A stretch of DNA of 45,314 nt from the NCBI GenBank assembly GCA_014729505.1, contig WJJS01000018.1, positions 1 through 45,314 of the forward strand. The letters run 5' to 3'. The notes under the pieces were generated by a model. It saw nothing but the letters and a program-made list of their open reading frames with translations, was not told the origin of the DNA and did no database searches. A program made the translations under genes and the position numbers. Of the stretch, positions 39,823 through 45,314 are shown one piece after another. Numbering within the stretch: the first letter of the stretch is position 1; every line of letters begins with the position of its first letter. The DNA is from Candidatus Woesearchaeota archaeon. Its GTDB lineage: Archaea > Nanobdellota > Nanobdellia > Woesearchaeales > ARS49.

Positions 39823-40214
39823 AACCAATACATACCAGCAGCAGTAGAAAACGAGCAATCGCACGCGTCACCCTGCACAAAGGAACAGGACTAGTGCGCA
39901 TCAACAACCAGGAACTCAGCACCATTCCAAACGTGCTATGGAAAGAAAAAATACTCGAACCACTGCGTTTAGCAGGAGACGCAGCAAAAAAAATAGATGT
40001 CTCCATAAAAACAGAAGGCGGCGGAGCAATAGGACAGGCAGAAGCAGCACGCACCGCATTAGCACTGGCAATAACGCAATTTGACAAATCACTTTCAAAA
40101 CCATTTGCAGAATACGACAGAACATTACTTGTTCGAGACGTACGACGCAAAGAAACACATAAGCCCAATAGGCACGGAAAAGCCAGGGCAAAAGTACAAA
40201 AATCTTACAGGTAG
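39819..40214 (+). CDS. rps9: 30S ribosomal protein S9
   Basis: A 131-residue S9 (uS9) whose C-terminal tail reaches the P-site tRNA. 'SRKRAIARVTLHKGTGLVRI', EGGGAIGQAEAARTALALAI and the C-terminal RDVRRKETHKPNRHGKARAK...KSYR are diagnostic. The start at 39819 overlaps the rpl13 stop (ATGA); an earlier in-frame ATG at 39795 lies within rpl13 and is not needed for homology. Confidence 0.97.
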   Translation: MKPIHTSSSRKRAIARVTLHKGTGLVRINNQELSTIPNVLWKEKILEPLRLAGDAAKKIDVSIKTEGGGAIGQAEAARTALALAITQFDKSLSKPFAEYDRTLLVRDVRRKETHKPNRHGKARAKVQKSYR

Positions 40215-40219
40215 TTACC

Positions 40220-40417
40220 ATGATTATACCCATACGATGCTGGACGTGCGGTAAACCAATCGCACAACTCTGGGAAGAATACCAAGAACGAGTCAAAAAA
40301 GGAGAAGATCCAAAAACCGTTATGGATGAACTCGGACTTGAACGTTATTGTTGCAGAGCAGTCTTTGTAGGACACGTCGACTTAATCGATACGATTTCGC
40401 AGTTCAAGAAAGCGTAA
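40220..40417 (+). CDS. rpoN: DNA-directed RNA polymerase subunit N
   Basis: A 65-residue zinc-bundle subunit (Rpb10 homologue). MIIPIRCWTCGKPIAQLWEE carries the first Cys pair; the second is the CC in 'GLERYCCRAVFVGHVDLID'. It ends the canonical operon. RpoK and S2, often next in other archaea, do not follow here. Confidence 0.97.
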   Translation: MIIPIRCWTCGKPIAQLWEEYQERVKKGEDPKTVMDELGLERYCCRAVFVGHVDLIDTISQFKKA

Positions 40418-40419
40418 CA

Positions 40420-40442
40420 TTTTTTATTCCTCTTCTTTCTTT
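40420..40442 (+). terminator. T/C-rich terminator of the ribosomal operon
   Basis: Six T followed by a pyrimidine-rich stretch directly after the rpoN stop fits archaeal termination. The same stretch (TTTTTATT) lies about 25 nt before the next ATG and could double as a weak promoter box. Confidence 0.45.
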
Positions 40443-40448
40443 CACAAT

Positions 40449-41000
40449 ATGCCTATTTACATCATCGAACACCTAGATCGTACGGTCTATCAATGGAGTT
40501 TCTTTGAGTACAGACACATTTCCAAACTCGTTGGCAAGAAAAACTTGTGGATTACGCACACAAAAAGTTCGCGGCTCAAAGAATTTGCAAAAATCATACC
40601 GCAGAGCGTGCTCGATCTAGACTTGAAGAATGCATGTATTCTTGATCCTTTAGCAGAGGAAACCTTAACGCCAGAAGATAACTTTGAGTACTACATTTTT
40701 GGAGGGATACTTGGCGATGATCCACCCACTGAGAAGACCAAGAAATTCTTAAGCAGCAAAAGTTCATTGCCTACAAGAAACCTCGAACCAGAACAAATGG
40801 CTACCGACAACGCGGTGTACATGACAAAATTAATTGCAGACGGCACACCGATCGAGTCCATACCAGTTGTGACCGATGTGGAATTGGATCTTCGCGAAGG
40901 AGAAAGCGTCATACTGCCGTACAAATACGTGCTGGTCAACGGCAAACCGTTGATTTGTAAGGCCATCATGGAAAAACTGAAAAAAGGCGAAAGCTTCTAA
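40449..41000 (+). CDS. Sfm1-type SPOUT methyltransferase (DUF431-like)
   Basis: A 183-residue protein that looks like the Sfm1 family of SPOUT-fold methyltransferases. In yeast Sfm1 methylates an arginine of ribosomal protein S3 (Rps3). Family landmarks visible are 'YIIEHLDRTVYQWSFFEYRH', ISKLVGKKNLWITHTKSS, CILDPLAEETLTPED, FGGILGDDPPTEKTK (the knot region that binds S-adenosylmethionine) and the QMATDNAVYMTKLIADG helix. The substrate is inferred from the yeast relative; S3 is not in the window. Its place directly after the ribosomal operon agrees with a role in ribosomes. Confidence 0.85.
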   Translation: MPIYIIEHLDRTVYQWSFFEYRHISKLVGKKNLWITHTKSSRLKEFAKIIPQSVLDLDLKNACILDPLAEETLTPEDNFEYYIFGGILGDDPPTEKTKKFLSSKSSLPTRNLEPEQMATDNAVYMTKLIADGTPIESIPVVTDVELDLREGESVILPYKYVLVNGKPLICKAIMEKLKKGESF

Positions 41001-41042
41001 CAATTCATACAGATTCGCGACTCTATGTTAAGCAGAATAAAT

Positions 41043-41053
41043 GCTTAAATAAT
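41043..41053 (+). promoter_or_regulatory. TATA box of the TK-like gene
   Basis: GCTTAAATAAT is centred 27 nt before the ATG at 41075. This is the reason for that start rather than the TTG at 41066. Confidence 0.5.
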
Positions 41054-41074
41054 ATCTCAAGACGATTGCCAGGT

Positions 41075-42049
41075 ATGGCAAAAGGGGGAGAAATACTGTG
41101 GCCTGCTCAAGAGAGCAGCATTTTTTGGAAGGACTACGATCTTCTTGGTCGCTCACTAGACCTTGAACAACTCGAAGATCATCTTGGCGAAGTCTTTCTT
41201 GTCTACGGGCCTGTGCGCGCGAGCAAAACAGGAACTACCCTAGCCATGATGAGCAATCTGCATTACTTTGAATCTGCAGGCATCAAATCATGGTGTTTTA
41301 TCCCGCAACTGCTAGAACCATTTATGAAAACAGCAGAGTCACGAACAGGACTTACCTTTAAAGGACGGGTGAAATTCTTCGACAAAGCTGAAAAAATACT
41401 TTCACAAGCGGGAGATCGCGTGAAAAGAGATGCAGTATTATTGCCTGAAGTCATGCTGTGGGACAGCGGTATCATCGATGTGGCCCACGAACTAGCACGA
41501 AGAGGCAAATGCGTTATTGCTGACGGTCTCGATCTTAATTATCGCGGAGAATACTTTCCATTCCAGGACTACAAGAATGGAAAAACAATGGAAGACTTTA
41601 TCGCAACGGTCCCACTGGCAAACCGCTTTCCACGACGAAGCTTTTGCACCGCAGAAATCAATGAGGACGGCGATCGCTGCAGACGAGCAGCGAGATTCAC
41701 CCAACGAAGATATCCTGACGATACGCCAAGCGAATGGTATGACGAACTTGTAAAAATACGTAACTATGAAGAGCGCACAGAAGGCGGTAACACCGGTGAA
41801 GAACAAGAAGACAAATACAGAGTTGCCTGCGCAGAACATCTCGTCGTTCCCTACCGTGAATTACCTGACTTTATCAGAGGAGCAGTCAGACCGGAACCAC
41901 GAATCAACCAACGACAACTTCTAGAACTTGCAAAAACAAGAGGTCTGATCAAAGTTCATGTCAAACGAACACTAGAACGAATGCTTGAAGAACACCAAGT
42001 CGTACTACAAAACGGAAAACTCTACCTTCCCAAACGATACGCCGCCTAA
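41075..42049 (+). CDS. Divergent thymidine-kinase-like ATPase with C-terminal winged helix
   Basis: A 324-residue protein. Residues 35-255 follow the order of type II thymidine kinase: P-loop VYGPVRASKT (residues 43-52), a 'SWCFIPQL' strand, LPEVMLWDSGIIDVAHELARRGKCVIADGL-like Walker B region in order, GLDLNYRGEYF (compare GLD in TK), and Cys at CTAEINEDGDRC and CAEH that could form the zinc site. Two things are odd. The P-loop has Ser50 where Gly is expected before Lys51. Also, an extra C-terminal winged-helix-like domain (about 275-320: RINQRQLLELAKTRGLIKVH, 'KRTLERMLEEHQVVLQNG') is attached. Thymidine kinase is the nearest family, but function is unproved. Confidence 0.7.
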   Translation: MAKGGEILWPAQESSIFWKDYDLLGRSLDLEQLEDHLGEVFLVYGPVRASKTGTTLAMMSNLHYFESAGIKSWCFIPQLLEPFMKTAESRTGLTFKGRVKFFDKAEKILSQAGDRVKRDAVLLPEVMLWDSGIIDVAHELARRGKCVIADGLDLNYRGEYFPFQDYKNGKTMEDFIATVPLANRFPRRSFCTAEINEDGDRCRRAARFTQRRYPDDTPSEWYDELVKIRNYEERTEGGNTGEEQEDKYRVACAEHLVVPYRELPDFIRGAVRPEPRINQRQLLELAKTRGLIKVHVKRTLERMLEEHQVVLQNGKLYLPKRYAA

Positions 42050-42050
42050 A

Positions 42051-42061
42051 CCTTTAAAAAC
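42051..42061 (+). promoter_or_regulatory. TATA box of leuS
   Basis: CCTTTAAAAAC is centred 27 nt before the ATG at 42083, overlapping the end of the preceding gene's 3' flank. Confidence 0.55.
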
Positions 42062-42071
42062 ACACTCATTC

Positions 42072-42079
42072 TTTTTTTT
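42072..42079 (+). terminator. T8 run after the TK-like gene
   Basis: Eight T between the TK-like stop and the leuS ATG could end the upstream transcript. It lies between the leuS TATA box and its predicted start site, so it would not be in the leuS mRNA. Confidence 0.4.
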
Positions 42080-42082
42080 ACC

Positions 42083-44959
42083 ATGACACGTTTTACTGAA
42101 ATAGCACACAAATGGCAACAACGATGGAAAGAAAACAAAGTCTTTGAAGTTGAGCCAAACAAAAAAGAAAAACTCTTTGTCACCGTTCCTTATCCATACA
42201 TATCAGGCAGCCTACACATCGGACATGCGCGGGTCGTCACAGAAATGGACGTGTACTCTCGCTATCACCGCATGAGTGGCAAAAACGTCCTCTATCCCAT
42301 CGCATTTCACATCTCAGGCACTCCAGTGCTTGGCATCAGTCTGGCCATCAAGAACGGCGATGAAAAAACAATACAACTCTTTTCAGGATACGTTGGCGCG
42401 TACATAAAAGACAAGAAAGAAATCGCACGCATCATAAAAACCTTTGAAGATCCACAAGCCATCGTCGACTTCTTTGTTCCAAAGATGATTGCAGAATTCT
42501 CAACGCTTGGTCTTGGCGTTGACTGGAGACGAAGTTTCACATCAGGCGACGTGATTCACCAACGCATGGTTGAATGGTTGTTCCACAAATATAAAGATAA
42601 AGGATATCTTGTACAAGGAAAACACCCTGTGCTGTTTAGCAAGAGCTTGAACAATGCCGTAGGAGAAGATGATATCAAAGACGGTGATACTGACCCTGTC
42701 GAGAAACAAGAATTCACACTCATCAAATTCGCATACGAAGACGGCTTTATTGTTGCAGCAACACTGCGACCGGAAACAATGTTTGGACAAACAAACATGT
42801 GGATCAATCCAAAAATAACGTATGTCAAAGCAAAAGTGGATCACGAAATCTGGTACTTCAGCAAAGAATGCGCAGACAAATTACAATTTCAAGATCACAA
42901 CGTCGACATTATCGAGGAAATCGCAGGAACAACATTCCTGGGGAAAACCTGCTTTGCACCATTTGTCGAACGAGACCTGCTCATACTACCTTCCACATTC
43001 TGCAATCCGGCAATCGGTACAGGAATCGTCACAAGCGTTCCAGCTGACGCACCATTTGACTGGATAGCACTCAAAGAATTGCAAGACAATCCAGAACTAT
43101 GCACACAATACGATATCGATCACACACAAGTCAAAGCGATAGAACTCATTCCCATAATTAACTCAAAAGGATATGGCGACTTTCCAGCCGTCGAGATTTG
43201 CAAGAAGCGAAAGATAACATCGCTCTTGCAGGAAAAGGAACTCAAAGAAGCCACACAAGAAATCTACAAAGTGGGATATCACACTGGTGTGATGCGCGAC
43301 ACGTGCGGCAAGTACGCAGGAATGAAAGTCGAAAAAGCAAAACAAGCAATGAGACAACAATTACTCGAACAAGGACGCGCAACCATCTTTTGGGAGACAA
43401 GCAGACCAGCACTCTCACGAGATGGAGGAGAAGTCATCGTTGCCATCCTCGACAATCAATGGTTCATCGATTTTAACGCAAAAGGGTGGAAAGCAGAAGC
43501 AAAACAATGCCTTGATCATATGAGCATCGTGCCAGAAAAATACCGCAAACGATTTGAAGACGTCTTTGAATGGCTCGATAAAAGACCTTGTGCACGACGA
43601 CGAGGACTAGGCACCACACTACCATTTGACAAAGAATGGGTCATAGAGAGTTTGTCGGACAGCGTTATTTACATGAGCCTGTACCCAATCGCACAATTAG
43701 TTAAGAAATTTAAAATCAGCGGCGAACAGATGACGGTTCCCTTCTTTAATTACGTATTTAACGGGTACGGTGTTGTCGAAAAACTATCAAAGGACGTCGG
43801 CATACCAGTAGAGCAATTACATACGTTACGAGAACATTTCGATTATTGGTATCCAAACGATCACCGACACACGTTTACCGCGCACTTATCGAATCATCTG
43901 AGCTTTATGATCTTTGCTCACGTCGCAGCTATGAAAAAGAAATACTGGCCGCAAAAAATCAGTTTTCATGGTATGATCCTTCGTGAAGGCAACAAAATGT
44001 CAAAGAGCAAAGGAAACACCATACCCCTTCTCGAACTCGATCGCCTCTACGGTGCGGATGTGTTTCGCGCATTCATGTGCAGTGCGACAAGCGTCGAGAG
44101 TACACTCGACTGGCAAACAGAAAAAGTCGAGCATATGAAAAAACACTTACTCAATCTCTATACCATTCTGGAGACTGCAATCAAACACCAAAAAAATGAA
44201 ACGATTGCATCAGAACACGACTGGTTTATCTCCCGATGGGAACAATTGAAACAACAAGCAACTGCAGCACTAGAAGAAATGGATTTGCGAACGTATGCGA
44301 TGACGGTTCTCTACGATATGTTCAGCTTGTACAAAGACGTCTCACGAGAAGCAAAAGAACAACAATTCCACGCTATAAACGGAGCGATCATTACAGAATG
44401 GATACGACTGCTCTGCCCACTTGTCCCACACATTGCAGAAGAACTTTATGAACAAGCAGGAGAAGAAGGATTTGCATCACTAGCGCCATGGCCTAAAAGT
44501 GATCGGGCGAAAATCAACACGATAGCAGAATTCACACACGACATGACAAAACAAGTACAAGACGACGTGCGAAAAGTCATCGAACTAGCAAAAATAGAGC
44601 ATCCGCATCGCATCACCATCGTTATCAGTCATGAATGGAAATATGCACTATTTACCATGCTCAAGGAACTGCTCGAAGATACAAGAGATATGAAATCAAT
44701 CATCAGCAGTATCATGGACACTGACATGAAACAATACAGTAAAGAGATTATGAAAATCATTCCTGCAGTAGTGAAAGATCCAAGCAAACTCCCCCACTTC
44801 GTTCTCGATCAAGAAACAGAATACAAAGTGGTAAAACATCTAGGTGCAAAATTAGGTGAAGACTACAACACACACGTTCTCGTAGAAAAAGCAGAAGTCA
44901 GCACACAACCAAAAGCACGCAACGCCGCACCAGCAAAACCAGCAATTGTCGTTGAATAA
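42083..44959 (+). CDS. leuS: Leucyl-tRNA synthetase, archaeal/eukaryotic type
   Basis: A 958-residue class I synthetase that charges the leucine tRNAs, one of which lies at 38945-39030. PYPYISGSLHIGHARV holds the HIGH motif near residue 45. The editing (CP1) domain follows with ATLRPETMFGQTNMWI. The KMSKS loop is at residues 638-642 (NKMSKSKGN), and the anticodon-binding helical domain and C-terminal extension make up the rest. The last 25 residues are Ala/Lys/Pro-rich (VSTQPKARNAAPAKPA), a tail not needed for catalysis. Confidence 0.96.
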   Translation: MTRFTEIAHKWQQRWKENKVFEVEPNKKEKLFVTVPYPYISGSLHIGHARVVTEMDVYSRYHRMSGKNVLYPIAFHISGTPVLGISLAIKNGDEKTIQLFSGYVGAYIKDKKEIARIIKTFEDPQAIVDFFVPKMIAEFSTLGLGVDWRRSFTSGDVIHQRMVEWLFHKYKDKGYLVQGKHPVLFSKSLNNAVGEDDIKDGDTDPVEKQEFTLIKFAYEDGFIVAATLRPETMFGQTNMWINPKITYVKAKVDHEIWYFSKECADKLQFQDHNVDIIEEIAGTTFLGKTCFAPFVERDLLILPSTFCNPAIGTGIVTSVPADAPFDWIALKELQDNPELCTQYDIDHTQVKAIELIPIINSKGYGDFPAVEICKKRKITSLLQEKELKEATQEIYKVGYHTGVMRDTCGKYAGMKVEKAKQAMRQQLLEQGRATIFWETSRPALSRDGGEVIVAILDNQWFIDFNAKGWKAEAKQCLDHMSIVPEKYRKRFEDVFEWLDKRPCARRRGLGTTLPFDKEWVIESLSDSVIYMSLYPIAQLVKKFKISGEQMTVPFFNYVFNGYGVVEKLSKDVGIPVEQLHTLREHFDYWYPNDHRHTFTAHLSNHLSFMIFAHVAAMKKKYWPQKISFHGMILREGNKMSKSKGNTIPLLELDRLYGADVFRAFMCSATSVESTLDWQTEKVEHMKKHLLNLYTILETAIKHQKNETIASEHDWFISRWEQLKQQATAALEEMDLRTYAMTVLYDMFSLYKDVSREAKEQQFHAINGAIITEWIRLLCPLVPHIAEELYEQAGEEGFASLAPWPKSDRAKINTIAEFTHDMTKQVQDDVRKVIELAKIEHPHRITIVISHEWKYALFTMLKELLEDTRDMKSIISSIMDTDMKQYSKEIMKIIPAVVKDPSKLPHFVLDQETEYKVVKHLGAKLGEDYNTHVLVEKAEVSTQPKARNAAPAKPAIVVE

Positions 44960-44962
44960 AGA
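44955..44962 (-). terminator. T-rich end of the SRP RNA
   Basis: On the minus strand the helix-closing CTTGTCC is followed by CTCTTTATT. The T-rich bases overlap the leuS stop codon on the other strand. Confidence 0.4.
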
Positions 44963-45237
44963 GGACAAGCACGCTGCCCGATGAGCACAAGCCTCCATGA
45001 TCGCGCTACCCTGTTAGCGACTCCTTTCCGCGACCCGTAAAGCGTTAAAGCCAACAGTTAGTGCTGCTCGGTTCCCCGCCTGACACGGTTCCTCTTAACC
45101 CAACCAATACGGACAGAACCTCAACGCCCCTACCAGGACACAATCATAAGACGTGTACCGCTCAAGCAGCTTCAGTTCCACCATAAAGCCGATTTGTGGC
45201 TACAGGATACGGCTAACATCCCAACCTAGCTTGCCCA
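44963..45237 (-). ncRNA. Archaeal 7S SRP RNA
   Basis: Signal recognition particle RNA of about 275 nt, the scaffold for SRP19 and SRP54 that targets ribosomes making exported proteins. The universally conserved helix-8 region GTCAGGCGGGGAACCGAGCA is read on the minus strand at about 45063-45083. The Alu domain shows GGTTGGGATGTT and CCTGTAGCCACA near the 5' end. The ends pair as archaeal helix 1: GGGCAAGC (45236-45229) with GCTTGTCC (44970-44963, one G-U). A TATA box at 45256-45268 places the start near 45237; the ends are uncertain by a few bases. Confidence 0.92.
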
Positions 45238-45255
45238 TTACTCACTGGAACTCGA

Positions 45256-45268
45256 CCGTTTTTAAAGG
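45256..45268 (-). promoter_or_regulatory. TATA box of the SRP RNA gene
   Basis: CCTTTAAAAACGG on the minus strand lies about 25 nt before the predicted 5' end of the 7S RNA. The last 45 bases of the window beyond it show nothing I can assign. Confidence 0.6.
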
Positions 45269-45314
45269 TTGTGGCACAACAGAGAAGGCTATACGACAAT
45301 AATTACGCCAACAC

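Noticed and set aside
41075-42049. Considered as an ordinary P-loop or AAA+ ATPase
   Set aside because: Order of the GPxxxxSKT loop, GLD motif and paired Cys follows thymidine kinase rather than AAA+; the call is kept tentative.
1-45314. Search for insertion sequences, integrases, toxin-antitoxin pairs and defence genes
   Set aside because: None seen: no transposase motifs, terminal inverted repeats or nuclease-antitoxin pairs could be recognised on either strand.

Overview
The window is archaeal. It encodes archaeal/eukaryotic-type ribosomal proteins (L14e, L34e, L18e, S13, S4, S11, L13, S9), RNA polymerase subunits D and N, Pelota, the RFC small subunit, the RNase P protein Rpp30, archaeal-type Trp-, Phe- and Leu-tRNA synthetases, and an archaeal 7S SRP RNA. 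Most genes have a TATA box centred about 25-30 nt before the start codon, so most transcripts are probably leaderless or nearly so. The many small exported, pilin-like and Cys-rich proteins of unknown function suggest a DPANN lineage of the Woesearchaeota/Pacearchaeota kind. That placement is an inference from gene style, not from a tree.

Layout. 1-2845: trpS (cut by the window edge, minus), a four-TM protein, a PRC-barrel protein and rfcS. 2829-8509 (minus): an envelope cluster of a TM-anchored protein, a polytopic protein with an exported domain, and three paralogous lipoproteins. 8561-13852: pelota, a TrmB-family regulator with an unusual structured leader, and pheS-pheT. 13760-18314: a frameshifted membrane-protein remnant, L14e and L34e (minus), an unknown protein, a ThiI-like protein with a ruined PP-loop overlapping a TtuA-like tRNA thiolase, an RsuA/RluB-type pseudouridine synthase and Rpp30.

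18319-31529 is the most unusual part. A divergent 12-Cys anchored protein faces an apparent 12.5-kb operon of eight abutting or overlapping genes: two large Cys-rich exported paralogues, a pilin-like protein with a cadherin-like end, a 1657-residue surface protein with a cytoplasmic coiled coil, and four small or medium pilin-like proteins. It looks like a complete cell-surface apparatus with no name I can assign.

31560-36420: a membrane protein fused to an aminoglycoside-phosphotransferase-like kinase domain, an AbrB-PhoU regulator (minus), two proteins built from a repeated XRE-like helix-turn-helix unit, and a small BamE-like protein. 36577-40417: the operon rps13-rps4-rps11-rpoD-tRNA-Leu(GAG)-rpl18e-rpl13-rps9-rpoN. 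40449-45314: an Sfm1-type SPOUT methyltransferase, a divergent thymidine-kinase-like ATPase with a C-terminal winged helix, leuS, and SRP RNA on the minus strand ending a few bases from the leuS stop.

I saw no insertion sequences, CRISPR arrays or integrases. All homology statements come from reading motifs; no database search was run.
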